Assembly (NCBI RefSeq): GCF_964019385.1
Contig: NC_088647.1
Coordinates: 17,026,989-17,090,988, forward strand
Direction: 5' to 3'
DNA length: 64,000 nt
Origin: Sycon ciliatum
Taxonomy: Eukaryota > Porifera > Calcarea > Leucosolenida > Sycettidae
The position numbers and the translations under genes were made by a program. The notes under the pieces are model-generated. The model did no database searches. It worked only from the letters and a program-made list of their open reading frames with translations, and was not told the DNA's origin. Below are positions 9,820-19,280 of the stretch, one piece after another. The stretch's first letter is position 1, and each line of letters opens with the position of its first letter.

Positions 9820-12123
9820 TCATAGGGAATCGACTGCCCAGAGCCAGTTTGTGCTGCGAAGATGGCGGTAAACATTCGTTTTGAATGATTGCATTCTCTT
9901 GCTGTGGGGAGGCTGGGATAGGAGAGCGGCAGGGAGGGAGTTCCAATCGCTGATGCTGCAGTGTGGGAACGAGCGCTTCAGTGCCAGCGGGGCAGATGCA
10001 GGCAGCTGGTGTTGGAGCTGGTGGTCATGGCCACTGACAGCACCGTGCTCGCTGCGAGTTCTGGGGTTGGTAGAGATGATGTGGCGCGGTGGCAAAACAG
10101 AAAGCAGCTGCGGAGGACCAGGCAAGTAGTGCAGCTTGTACAGGCAGGCAAGCGAGGCAACAGTGCGGCGGATGGCCAGGCTGGGTAGGTGTGCGCCAGG
10201 GCCGATAGCATGAAGCGCGCGGCGCTGAACATTGTTCAGACGCTGGAGGTGGCTCTGCGCAGCTCCCATCCATACAAGAGGCGCATACTCCATGACTGGT
10301 CGTACGAACGCCTTGTATACGGTCGTCCGGCCGGCGGGGGTGAGTATGTGGGCGGCTCTGTTTAGGACCCCAAGCCGTTGGCGTGCACGGGTGGCTACGG
10401 AGCGTAGGTGATCGCTGAAGGTCAACTTGGCGTCCACCTTCACACCAAGGAGGGTGATGGTGGTTGTCTCGGGCACCAGTGTGCCACCAAACAGGAGTGG
10501 GGGGAGATCTAAGCCGGTGCGTCTGAGGGTGGCTGTCATGGCCTGGGATTTGGTCGGTTCAAACATCACTTTCCATGTATGACCCCACTCGTGCAGTCGG
10601 TCAACGGACACCTGCAGTGACTGCGCGGCGACTGTTGGGGTCTGCTGGGAGGTGACTAAGCTGTACAAAGTTGTATCATCAGCATAGGCTTCCAAACTGG
10701 CGCCGTCAGCGAGAACATCTGGCGCGTCGTTGACGTAGGCCAGGAAAAGCGTTGGTCCAAGGATGCTTCCCTGGGGGACTCCAGCGGAGGTCGTATACCT
10801 AGATGACGTCCGCCCTCCAACGAGGCACTGTAGGGAACGGGTGTCCAGGTACGAGGCCAGCCATCTCTGAAGCGGACCATCTATGCCTAGGCTACGCACC
10901 TTGTGAAGGAGGCCGACATGCGAGACACGATCAAACGCTCCTGCGATGTCCACAGCTAGGATACGAGCCGCCCCTCCACAGCCCACAGCGCTTGCCCAGG
11001 CAGTTTGGAGAGCTTGCAAAGCGTCCGATGTTCCAAGGCCTCTGCGAAATCCAAACTGGTGCGACGTGAGCAGATGATGGTCTTCAAAATAGTTTACGAT
11101 GTGTCTGTTTACAAGAGTTTCCATTACTTTCGAGATTATGCACAGTAAGGATACGGGCCTGTAGTTCTTAAGGGTTGAGCGGGAAGATCGCTTGTGGATC
11201 GGAACCACGTTGGCCGTCTTCCACATCCTAGGTTGCACTCCAGACCGGAAGCATAAAGCAAATAGCTTGGACAGTGGCTCTGCGAGCTCATGAGCACATT
11301 CCTTAAGGACGCGAGCAGAAATACCGTCAGGCCCGGTAGCCTTGGAGACGTCGAGCCTTGCCAGGAGTCGGCGGACAGCCTGTGGGCGGAAGCGGATGGT
11401 GCGAAGAGGTGGAGCCTCTGAGGGAGCAGGGTCCGGTAGGTCAGCCTCCACAAGGTCCGGACCGGCAACGCTACATTTCTTCGAGAAGAAGCGAGCGAAT
11501 GCCTCTGCTTTCTCTGAGCTTGTTGCCCACTCACGGCCGTCAGAGTCGACAACTAGGGGAATTTCGGGCTGTGTGCGGTTGCCAGCAGCGTTCTTCAACT
11601 TCGTCCACCACTGTTTGTCTCTGAGGGACCCAGTTGAGAGGCTGCGACGGAGGCTGTCCTCCTTTGCACGTCGTGATCGGAACTGGGTGGCGATCGCTAC
11701 AGTCACGGAATCGGTGAATGCCTGCTGAAGTGCTGGGTCATAAGGGTGTTTTCTCCAGTCGCGCCAGCGCTTCTCCTTCTCCCTCTCGGTCTCTGTGCAT
11801 TCAGGCGTCCACCATACCGGATCGGAAGGCCTCGTTTCCAGAACTTTGGATGGGACAAACTGTGCAACAGCTGCAGTAATCGAAGCGGTAACCTGCTCAC
11901 AGGAAGTTTCTGGGTCCTCCGTGATGATATCACCCCATTCCACGTTGCGAAGATGCGCCCTAAGGCGATCCCAGTCTGCCCTGTTGTAGCGAAATACTGT
12001 TCGCTTAACGGGGGGTTCACGTCTAGGGAGCACGGAAGAAAAGTCTGACAGTACAACTGCATGGTCAGATCGACCGAGGGGCGGAAGTATACGTGTAGTT
12101 ACTGGGGACGTGAACGTTGACAT
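9820..12123 (-). CDS. LINE ORF2, reverse transcriptase part
   Basis: 767 open codons. The first residues finish the endonuclease (GRSDHAVVLSDF). The RT core follows: KATGPDGISARVLKECA, NYRPVSLL, QFGFRRGLGTSDAL, LAVDIAGAFDRVSH, SAGVPQGSILGPTLF and the catalytic AYADDTTLYS. A C-terminal region ends in WNSLPAALL. The catalytic aspartates are intact, so this half has not decayed visibly. It was continuous with the endonuclease frame at 13241-12652 before the LINE fragment landed. The ATG at 12123 is an internal methionine of ORF2, not its true start. Confidence 0.85.
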   Translation of the reverse strand: MSTFTSPVTTRILPPLGRSDHAVVLSDFSSVLPRREPPVKRTVFRYNRADWDRLRAHLRNVEWGDIITEDPETSCEQVTASITAAVAQFVPSKVLETRPSDPVWWTPECTETEREKEKRWRDWRKHPYDPALQQAFTDSVTVAIATQFRSRRAKEDSLRRSLSTGSLRDKQWWTKLKNAAGNRTQPEIPLVVDSDGREWATSSEKAEAFARFFSKKCSVAGPDLVEADLPDPAPSEAPPLRTIRFRPQAVRRLLARLDVSKATGPDGISARVLKECAHELAEPLSKLFALCFRSGVQPRMWKTANVVPIHKRSSRSTLKNYRPVSLLCIISKVMETLVNRHIVNYFEDHHLLTSHQFGFRRGLGTSDALQALQTAWASAVGCGGAARILAVDIAGAFDRVSHVGLLHKVRSLGIDGPLQRWLASYLDTRSLQCLVGGRTSSRYTTSAGVPQGSILGPTLFLAYVNDAPDVLADGASLEAYADDTTLYSLVTSQQTPTVAAQSLQVSVDRLHEWGHTWKVMFEPTKSQAMTATLRRTGLDLPPLLFGGTLVPETTTITLLGVKVDAKLTFSDHLRSVATRARQRLGVLNRAAHILTPAGRTTVYKAFVRPVMEYAPLVWMGAAQSHLQRLNNVQRRALHAIGPGAHLPSLAIRRTVASLACLYKLHYLPGPPQLLSVLPPRHIISTNPRTRSEHGAVSGHDHQLQHQLPASAPLALKRSFPHCSISDWNSLPAALLSQPPHSKRMQSFKTNVYRHLRSTNWLWAVDSL

Positions 12124-12651
12124 TATGTAAACTCCGCCTCCTCATGCTTCGTATCCACACCGCCAGAATTAGTAATCTCCTGTCCAAGCGCCTACGTCGC
12201 CAGACTGAAGGCGTCACTCGGATCAACGATCCAAATGCGTATGTTGTCCCTGCCACCAGGCGAGTCTCTGGTGACTGTCGGCCGCTCGTTTCTGCTGTTA
12301 AATTATGGAACGCCCTGCCCCAAGAGTTCAAGTCCCTCGCCTGCCATAGATCATTCAAGAGACTTTTAAAGGTTTATTTTTATGGTTAGCCAGCATCTAG
12401 GCTTGGACTTGGAGTCGTGACTCAACTGTGACTCAACTGTGCTTTCTTCTTCTTTCTTTTTCTTTTTTTTCCCCTTCTCTTTTTTCTTTTTGAGTATTTG
12501 CAGTCTGTGTTTTCTGTGTTTTTCTCTCTTTCGTGGAGGCTTGCTTGTTGTATCCTTGGCTCTCGGCCGTTACTTTATCGCCATCATAATATTGGGCACC
12601 ATTGCCCGTTTGGTCTGCGATACAAAATAAAATTTCAACAACAACAACAAC
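12124..12651 (+). mobile_element. 5'-truncated LINE fragment (RT C-terminus plus 3' tail)
   Basis: Encodes only the last RT residues (frame 12117-12389: RIHTARISNLLSKRLRRQ ... VKLWNALPQEFKSL ... SFKRLLKVYFYG, stop). A 3' region and a CAA-repeat tail at 12636-12651 follow. It interrupts the ORF2 of the host LINE between its DNPLDLM and STFTSPV segments; a short ACAT duplication is possible. The opposite orientation to the host LINE and the repeat tail mark a separate insertion. Confidence 0.8.
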
Positions 12652-13241
12652 ATGAGATCTAGCGGGTTGTCTCCACGAGTCGGTACTGTGACATGCTGGA
12701 CAAGAAGATGGGCAGCGCAGGTATCTTCGAGAGCCTCGCCTGCAGGCGTAGATTTCGAGCTGTTCAGCCAAGCCCGGTTGTGCACGTTGAAATCGCCAGC
12801 TAGGATAATGTGGGAGCCCTGGTGTCTAGCTTCTGGGAGGATGTTGTCGAGATGATCGATTAAGGTAAGATCGCCAGGGGCACAGGACCCTGGCCGATAC
12901 ACTGCTCCCAAGACGGTGCGGAGACCTGGGGCCAGCTGGAGAGAAACCCAGATGATCTCATGTGCGGGGGACATGAGGTCAGGGATGAGCATGGAGGGGA
13001 GTGACGACTTCACCCAGATGGCTACCCCTCCCCCATGTGCCGTTCTGTCCAACCGAAGTGGTGAGCTGTATCCAGGGAAGCTGATGTCAGAGGGAAGCAC
13101 TTTCTCCGCAGTGAACTTCGTTTCTGTCACAATTGCTACGTCGGGCTGATGCTGCAGGAGTGCGTGCTGTAGGTCGGGAAGTTTGCTGGCTAGGCCGAAA
13201 GCGTTTGTGCAGAGAATGCGAAGATTCTTGCTACCCTTCAT
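12652..13241 (-). CDS. LINE ORF2, apurinic-type endonuclease part
   Basis: From the ATG at 13241 the frame reads ILCTNAFGLASKLPDL, VAIVTETKF, the GGGVAIWVKSS region, VLGAVYRPG and AGDFNVHNRAW, ending at DNPLDLM where the insertion starts. These are the usual landmarks of an AP-type LINE endonuclease (metal-binding Glu in TETKF, active-site DFN). The frame continues at 12123. The start is supported because ORF1 ends about 215 bp upstream and the motif spacing is normal. Confidence 0.8.
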
Positions 13242-13456
13242 TGCAGGAGGAAGTAATTAAAAAAAGGGGAGGGACATTTGGCGTAAGCGGGTGCATAGTT
13301 ACATGTATGGCTAAGGGTCCTAAAATCTAATGAAATACCTAAAAGGATCAAGCTAAAGATAAGAATGAGGAAGCTGGAGGAAGACACGAGGTTGAAGTAG
13401 GACAGGGAAAACCAGATTGTGTTTGTATACCTAGGGCTACACAGGGGGAGAAGATG

Positions 13457-14140
13457 TTATCTGCGCCAAGTTATCTGCTTGTTGCTTGACGCAGTGATCC
13501 TTTTCGCCTTCTTCTTTCTCTGGTTATCACTGGAAACTACCAATGGGGAGGTCGACTCCCGCGGCCTCTTGTGGAAGCAGTCTGCCAATATCGCCAATGC
13601 TCTAGCCTCATCGCCCCCTGAGAGTTTCCCCTCAGGTGGACAGTCCGACTCCTCGGCCCAGCTGCTGTCAGGAGACAGAGTCAGGTCAAGTTCCACGTGG
13701 TTGCTTTGTTTATCATGCTCAGGTCGCATTTTGACAGTTACGGCAGAAGCTGAGTCTTGGCTGCCATGTGTACCCGTGCCCTCCTCCAGGGGTCTCGAGT
13801 CGGCCTGACCAGCTGGAGAAGCGCCCAGGCTCTCGTGTTGTGGCTGATCCTCGCGCGCTTTGTCTGCACCGATGACCTCCTGGGGTCCCGATTTGACTGC
13901 AGTCAGTGCAGAGGCTAGGCTTTCAGGCAGTGGCTGATCCTCGCGCCCTTTCTGGGGTCCCGATTTGACCCTGTTAGCGTACGTTCCACGAGGGGTGCGT
14001 GGCCTGGTGGGGCAGTCCGCGGCCAGGTGACCTGGGGACTCCCTTACCCTACAGGTGCGTGGTTGATCCTTATGAGTCTTTTGGTAAGTTTTCCCTCGTG
14101 CACTTGGCCGCATTTGCACTACAAAGTCGGTGCCCAGCAC
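13457..14140 (-). CDS. LINE ORF1 remnant with zinc-knuckle-like motif
   Basis: 227 codons. Near the N-terminus CRVRESPGHLAADCP resembles a CCHC knuckle with the second Cys missing (a canonical one would be C-x2-C). The rest is basic, proline- and glutamate-rich and ends KKKAKRITASSNKQ, compatible with an RNA-binding ORF1 protein. It precedes ORF2 by about 215 bp on the same strand. The upstream part of ORF1 is absent, so the copy is probably 5'-truncated. Confidence 0.6.
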   Translation of the reverse strand: MLGTDFVVQMRPSARGKTYQKTHKDQPRTCRVRESPGHLAADCPTRPRTPRGTYANRVKSGPQKGREDQPLPESLASALTAVKSGPQEVIGADKAREDQPQHESLGASPAGQADSRPLEEGTGTHGSQDSASAVTVKMRPEHDKQSNHVELDLTLSPDSSWAEESDCPPEGKLSGGDEARALAILADCFHKRPRESTSPLVVSSDNQRKKKAKRITASSNKQITWRR

Positions 14141-14271
14141 GTGCTCTCACACTGCTCTGCGGCAAAATGCGCGTTCTTCTGAAAAAAGGTGACGTCAACA
14201 AAAAATTCCTCCGTGGGCGGGGGTATCTGCAGATTGTGCAGGAGAGATCCGGAGTTGCACACTCTTGTTTA

Positions 14272-14660
14272 GGCCAAGTAAAAAAAAAAGCTAGATGATC
14301 GTCCCCGTCCGCCCCAGTTTTTGTCAGCGCCCCAAGAAATATTTTATTTTTTAAATCGTGAGTTTTTGCCGAAATCGTTGGTTTTTTTACCGATCGCGGA
14401 TGCAGGAAACATGTGCAATACTTTCTTTACTATATGGACCACATACTACTAGTATATCACAACGTCAGTATCGATCTGCTGAAGAAAGAAAAAGAAAAAA
14501 AGAAAAAAAAAAGAAAAAAAGAGAAAAAAAACCTTGATGTTGTTGTGTACACTGTGTGCATGAGAGGGTAAAAAGTAAAAAAATAAAAATAAAATCCTCC
14601 CGCCCTCCCCGATTTTTCCAAAAAAAAGGACGATCATCTAGTAATTTTTTTTACTCGGCC
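14272..14660. mobile_element. PIF-Harbinger-like MITE with TTA duplication
   Basis: Starts GGCCAAGTAAAAAAA and ends with the near-reverse complement; both sides share a GATGATCGTCC block about 20 bp in. TTA flanks it (14269-14271, 14661-14663). Removing it restores the inverted end of the surrounding 9-bp-duplication element. GGCC ends plus a TWA-type 3-bp target fit Harbinger. It is 389 bp, non-coding and contains A-rich tracts. Confidence 0.8.
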
Positions 14661-15032
14661 TTATCTACTCTTGCTATTACCATTAGGCGCGTGTGTAGAC
14701 CTACATGTAATTGTTAGTACATAGTAACATAGTCCCAGACCACGCCACCACTCCCCTTATTCATGGCTCACACATGACGGGATTACGTGGCTCTGGTAAA
14801 AATAAAATAAAAAAAGTCTAGTCATGCACATTTGCATGCACTATAGAAAAAACATTTTGCGGTCGGGTGAAAAAAGACGGTCGGTCGGGTGACCCGAAAC
14901 AACGATTTATTCTGGGTGGCCTAATGAACTGTTTTTCGTCACCAGTTCATTGCTCAGTGCTGCTCAGTACACAGTACTGTGTGAGGACAAAGAAAATGTT
15001 TTTCTACCATTTTACAACCCTGCATCTTTGAA

Positions 15033-16754
15033 ATGGCTGACGATCTTGAAGTTCACAATGCCATCGGCAAAGATGTGAGCAATCTTCGCTGCTGCGTGGC
15101 GTGCCACAGCGACGCAGACTCTCTCAAGATGAAGGTATTGAATTGCTTGCACGCCATGTGCGTCACGTGTCTCCGACAACATTTGAGCAATGACGGAACG
15201 GTGTCGTGCTTCAAATGCCTGACTGTGGCAGCATCAGGTATGCCAGGAGTAAGACTGGAGGAATCCCTAGCCGACTGGCCAGTTCAAAAGGTAGAGGTGA
15301 GAGGCAAGGCAAGTAGCGAGCTTCAATCATATCATTCAGAGAAACAGCTCGTATGTCAAAGCCTAGAATGCCAGGGAGAATCTTCCCCGGCTACCTCGCT
15401 ATGTGTCGACTGTGGATTATACATGTGTGAGGGACATGAGAAAGTACATTTGATGAAGAGAAGCTGCTATGGACACCATCTCCAGTCAGTGCACACGATG
15501 AGAACGGCAGCAGAGGGCGACACAGTAGCCGATTCAGAATTCCTCAATTGTAGCCTGCACCCACATTTTCTAGCGAAATCCTACTGCAAGAAATGTGAAC
15601 AGTTGATATGTCAGAGGTGCTCCGAGCAGCGTCATGCTAGCTGTTCACCAAGTATGGAAGAGATTCCCACAGCAGCTGAAAGAAAACGATCTCAGTGGAA
15701 GTCGCTGCTAAGTAATTCTAGCGACTCGTGGAGAGAACACCTCAGTGACATGAATGTGCACATTGCAACACGCACCGCAGAAATCAATGAGAAAGTGGAG
15801 GCATTGTCAGAGGAAATTGTAGCTGATTTCAATACGCACATCAAAAAACTGCAGCGCAGACAAGAAGATCTTCTGAATGAGCTGGACACTCGGCGCTGGA
15901 AAGCACTGCAAGACCTGGAGAAGCAGTCCAGCATTGTGGAAAAGAACACCTTTCAACTGGATTGCTGTGAGCATCTCGTGCTGAATCTCGCCAACAGTCA
16001 TCTCTTGACTGCAGAGAAGATCCTGCAGACACACATCAAGGATGTTGTCAATAGCAACGAGGCAGCTGATATTAGTGATGATCATCGAGTGGATGTTGAT
16101 TTCACTGTATCCTACCGTGCATTTGCAACGGATGATATGGAGAAGAAGCGTACATCACAGCTTGGACGTCTTGTCGACTTTGCCTCCCGCACAGAGTCAG
16201 TGTGGAAGAATACTGTACAAGTGCAGCCAGTGTTCGATCCATTTAGCTGCGAACCTGCAAAGTTTTCTCTGTCGAGTGATGGACATGAAGTATCACATAC
16301 AGATGTTTACACTTTTGACACAATCTCCACACTGGGCAGTTATTGCCATGGCGTGGTGGAGTGCTCAGCCCAGATCAGTCGCCTTGTAACAGGGGTCTTC
16401 CTTGGGGTCGTTAAAGAAAGTTGTACAACACATGCGCGATGTACAGAAGAGAGGCCATTCTTGGGTTGGTATTGCTACACGAACTACCAAGAGTACAGTG
16501 CGGGCAACAACACAAGTCTTGGTCAGGTATGGCAAGATGATGACATCGTAGCACTGCGGTTGGATTGTGATCAGCACACACTGACAGGGACACACCAGAG
16601 ATCTGGCCAGAGTGAGACCATTGCTGTGCCCAGCGGTAAGCTGTGCTTTGCTGCAGAGATGGGTCACCTGACAGGGATCAGGTTTTTGCCTTGTCTCTCT
16701 AGTTACTCACCTCTTGGTTTGTCCTGTGCCAGTGGTAATTTATCTCTGCTCTAG
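15033..16754 (+). CDS. TRIM gene 1: RING, two B-boxes, coiled coil, SPRY-like
   Basis: 573 aa with no intron visible. The RING finger has all eight ligands in C3HC4 order: C21, C24, C38, H40, C43, C46, C59, C62. B-box 1 lies around C108-H149 and B-box 2 around C173-H201. A coiled coil spans about 214-345 and a SPRY/B30.2-like domain about 395-557 (FLGVV, FLGW, LGQVWQDDDIVALRLD). This architecture is typical of E3 ubiquitin ligases that recognise targets with SPRY; the activity is inferred. The start is the conserved MADDLEVHN shared with genes 2-4. The frame runs 17 residues past the stop used by the paralogues because that stop codon reads TAC. A family A MITE ends 111 bp upstream. SPRY class 1, with gene 4. 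Confidence 0.9.
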   Translation: MADDLEVHNAIGKDVSNLRCCVACHSDADSLKMKVLNCLHAMCVTCLRQHLSNDGTVSCFKCLTVAASGMPGVRLEESLADWPVQKVEVRGKASSELQSYHSEKQLVCQSLECQGESSPATSLCVDCGLYMCEGHEKVHLMKRSCYGHHLQSVHTMRTAAEGDTVADSEFLNCSLHPHFLAKSYCKKCEQLICQRCSEQRHASCSPSMEEIPTAAERKRSQWKSLLSNSSDSWREHLSDMNVHIATRTAEINEKVEALSEEIVADFNTHIKKLQRRQEDLLNELDTRRWKALQDLEKQSSIVEKNTFQLDCCEHLVLNLANSHLLTAEKILQTHIKDVVNSNEAADISDDHRVDVDFTVSYRAFATDDMEKKRTSQLGRLVDFASRTESVWKNTVQVQPVFDPFSCEPAKFSLSSDGHEVSHTDVYTFDTISTLGSYCHGVVECSAQISRLVTGVFLGVVKESCTTHARCTEERPFLGWYCYTNYQEYSAGNNTSLGQVWQDDDIVALRLDCDQHTLTGTHQRSGQSETIAVPSGKLCFAAEMGHLTGIRFLPCLSSYSPLGLSCASGNLSLL

Positions 16755-17815
16755 TCGCCGGCCAAGCAGGTCTGAATGACGTCATCAATAATTCATACAG
16801 TATGCTAGTGCTAGGATACAGTACTGGTCTGTACATGACTGTACTACAGTGTATTGGTATTACCAGTGCATATGTACATGTAGGTTATGGGCCGCAACAT
16901 CACTCTGATAGTCCAGTGCCTTCTTTCCACCTTCACATGTACCGCTACATGTACATGTATTTCACTCTCAGCATGGTAGCCAGCAATGCTGATGGAATGC
17001 TGGTATCTCCTTCCGTATAACCATGCTGTATGCTACTTGTTTTTGTATGTTGAATGATATATGCACTAGAGAGTGTCGGGGGTATGGCCTTCAGCTACTT
17101 CTGTGCCTGTTCGCTTCAGCATTGTTGTGCGCAGATTTGAGTGTTTTACGATTTTGTCGAAGACGTTTTGCTTGCACTTTGTGCACTTCATACTCTCTCC
17201 CCTGTACACAGAATTTTGAATGCTGATTCTCTCCGCAACTGCTTGATCTGGAGGCATATATTTCGAAGCCATGACCATGATTTTCCCAATGCCTTATCTC
17301 ACCATCTCATCTATTGTCAGACTCATAGTTATAATGATTGTAGGACACGGCGGCGGCCATGCTGAACATCAATCACTACTACAACTACAAGTCATGTACG
17401 TTGTACATGTACTTATAGCTGTAGCACCTTTACAGGCCCATCCCCGCCCCGTCTCTCAACAAGACAGCATGTCTTTGAATACTCAGTGCGGCCATGCACC
17501 GCCTTCATTACACTCCTGCTCGGGCTGTCTAGATTTCCATTTTGCCCTGGTTCACCAGTGGTGATCAGCGGGGACTTCACATCTCTCTCTCTCTATCTCT
17601 CTTTCTCTTTTTCTCTCTCTCTCTCTCACTCTCCCTCCCCCACCCACTCTTGGTGCGTCTAGGTGGCCATGAAGTCGAGACCCTAGGTCGGCGGAGCTCC
17701 GTGAACCTCACCACCACTGCCACGATTCAGGTTGTGCGTGCTTCCCCTAGCTGCATCTTGGAATGAAGACGCGCTGCTAGAATCCGTTGATTTGCGGACT
17801 GTTCATCTTTGTTTG
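16755..17815. repeat. Shared 3' flank of the TRIM units (unit 1)
   Basis: Closely similar to 36883-37905, 42627-43327 and 45588-46610, so it belongs to the duplicated gene unit. It contains palindromic TGTACATGTA words, an antisense small frame (17066-17278) and, at 17580-17640, a CT-rich microsatellite missing from the other units. The LINE at 17816 has landed just after the motif GACTGTTCATCT, which the other units continue past. Confidence 0.75.
17066..17278 (-). pseudogene. Antisense small ORF in TRIM 3' flank, shortened copy
   Basis: 70 codons from an internal ATG (MVMASKYMPPDQ) to HTPDTL. The longer form at 42986 and 45945 begins MSLTIDEMVR, 16 residues upstream; here a TAA codon follows MVR, so the frame is cut. 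A CTKC pair and two histidines are kept. The function is unknown. It may be a decayed small zinc-binding protein or simply tolerated open sequence. Confidence 0.4.
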
Positions 17816-18041
17816 TTTGTTTGTTTGTATTTTTTTTTATTCGCAAATTCAAACGGGCATAGAACCCAATAACATGAAAGCGAATATGAAAGTTATAATG
17901 AGAATGAGAATTAAAATGCTTAGATCTTCAGCGTAGAGCCAGCGGTACATCAGAGGGAGATCGGGTACAACAGAAAGAGAACAGAAAAAACCCAGAAGAT
18001 TTCGCTTGTCTTCAGCATCTACAGGGCACAGGTATAGGGGA

Positions 18042-19172
18042 TTACCTGCGTGCGAAACTGCCGAGCGTGATGGATATCCGGATGGCACGGATGTCGCTGG
18101 GGAGGGCATTCCATGATACAGCACCCTTGCAAGCAAAGCGCCCCCGCCCCGCAACCGAATGGGAAACTGGCACGCACAGGCCCATGGCAGATTGGAGCTG
18201 AGTAGGGCCGGGTGCAGCGGAGGTTAGCAGGGCTTGCAACTCTGGACTTGCCAGTGCATAACGACAGCGCCACGTCACCAGGTACGCTAGCTTCTGATTG
18301 AAGACTTCTGCCACACGGAACACTGCCATGCGCTCCAGCAGGTCGCGGACAGACGACCACGGAGGGCGGCCAAAGACAGCACGAGCCCCACTGTTCTGCA
18401 GGACCTGTAGACGGTCGAGGTACCTTCTTTGCAGTGAGCTAGAGTACGCGTTTGAGGCATACAGCAGGTCAGACATGATCAGCGATCTAAAGTAGGTCAT
18501 GCGTGACTGGTGATTCAGGCAGCGGCGCATTCGCCAGAGTGCTCCGATCTTCTGCGATACGCGTGCAGAACATTTGGCAATGTGGGCGTGCCAGGACATG
18601 CCGGAATCGATTGTGGCGCCAAGATAACGAGCACTTAGCACACTAGGCAGTGAAGTGGCATGGCAGACGACCTGTAGATCAGCTGTGTGCTGACGGCCGG
18701 CAGGAATTGGCACAATTTGGCTCTTGCCAGCATTGAGGATCAGGCCTCGATCCTTTAGCCAGTCTGCAAGGATTGAAACCGAAGCAGATAAGACATCGGA
18801 TACCTCCTGTGCTGTTCGCCGGCTGCACGCGAGCGCAATGTCGTCCGCGAATTGAACTGACTCGGACTGGCCAACTACAGCGGGGACCTCGCGGGTGTAA
18901 AGGCTGAACAGAATGGGGCCCAGAACTGAACCTTGGGGGACACCACTCGTGCAAGCTGATATAGAGCTAGTCCGCGACCCCAGACAGACACGTTGAGTGT
19001 GACCGAATAGGTAGCTGGCGAACCAATTCAAGGCAGAACCGGACACCCCAACACTGTGGAGATCCTGCAATAGCTTGAAATGTTGGACTTTATCGAAGGC
19101 TTTGGACATGTCTAACAGGCATACACCTGTGAATAGGCCCTGGTCCTTGGCTGTTAGGATGCGGTTTGACAT
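18042..19172 (-). CDS. LINE reverse transcriptase, 5'-cut fragment
   Basis: 376 codons, with RT sequence extending a little upstream of this ATG (LPTTQFAFRRGHSTEDALVL). Motifs in order: VCLLDMSKAFDKVQH, TSGVPQGSVLGPILF, catalytic QFADDIALA, LNAGKSQIV, YLGATID, then the C-terminal WNALPSDIRAI. The active-site aspartates are intact. The palm is of the CR1/L2/Rex1 broad type. The N-terminal RT motifs and endonuclease are missing on this strand. Confidence 0.85.
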   Translation of the reverse strand: MSNRILTAKDQGLFTGVCLLDMSKAFDKVQHFKLLQDLHSVGVSGSALNWFASYLFGHTQRVCLGSRTSSISACTSGVPQGSVLGPILFSLYTREVPAVVGQSESVQFADDIALACSRRTAQEVSDVLSASVSILADWLKDRGLILNAGKSQIVPIPAGRQHTADLQVVCHATSLPSVLSARYLGATIDSGMSWHAHIAKCSARVSQKIGALWRMRRCLNHQSRMTYFRSLIMSDLLYASNAYSSSLQRRYLDRLQVLQNSGARAVFGRPPWSSVRDLLERMAVFRVAEVFNQKLAYLVTWRCRYALASPELQALLTSAAPGPTQLQSAMGLCVPVSHSVAGRGRFACKGAVSWNALPSDIRAIRISITLGSFARR

Positions 19173-19280
19173 AAGGACTAATGCGTCTTCGGTAGAGTGG
19201 CCACGCCTGAACGCAAACTGGGTTGTTGGTAACGATGCTGTTATGTCCAGGAAGGGCAGCTTCTAACCGGCCTACAGCCA

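Larger units (their letters stand above)
9500..14140 (-). mobile_element. LINE (CR1/L2-like group) with ORF1 and ORF2, minus strand
   Basis: The order along the minus strand is an ORF1 remnant (14140-13457), endonuclease (13241-12652), reverse transcriptase (12123-9820), then a 3' region ending in an A-rich tail at about 9500-9540. A foreign LINE fragment (12124-12651) splits ORF2. The 5' end could not be fixed and no target duplication was found. It lies wholly inside the 9-bp-duplication element, so it is younger than that. Confidence 0.8.
8919..14672. mobile_element. Non-autonomous element with 9-bp duplication, probably Mutator-like
   Basis: GCTATTACC lies at 8910-8918 and 14673-14681. 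Both ends begin AAGAGTAGATAA. The similarity continues inward for about 95 bp once nested inserts are subtracted (shared AACAAGAGTGTGCAACTC and GGAATTTTTTGTTGACGT). A 9-bp duplication with long inverted repeats is the Mutator (MULE) pattern. Its own sequence is only a few hundred bp; the rest is the hAT MITE 8969-9447, the LINE 9500-14140 and the Harbinger MITE 14272-14660. No MULE transposase is seen. Confidence 0.7.
8619..14921. mobile_element. Family A MITE split by a 5.75-kb insertion (copy 4)
   Basis: 8619-8918 and 14682-14921 are the inner and right parts of a family A element; the right end is GGCC followed by TAA. The left terminus is missing at the join to Penelope-derived sequence. 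The insertion 8919-14672 duplicated the 9 bp GCTATTACC. The right end lies 111 bp before the start codon of TRIM gene 1. Confidence 0.75.

Noticed and set aside
15692-16085. Minus-strand frames of 60-100 codons repeated opposite every TRIM gene
   Set aside because: They occur at the same offset antisense to the conserved coiled-coil coding region in all four genes and are explained by its codon usage.
16800-17000. Frequent TGTACATGTA palindromes as binding sites
   Set aside because: The word is scattered through the whole window, inside and outside genes and repeats, so it looks like a genome-wide simple repeat bias.
18042-19172. RT open frame as a domesticated host gene
   Set aside because: It has a LINE-type tail, lacks its own 5' half and sits next to an inverted fragment, so it is an ordinary truncated insertion.
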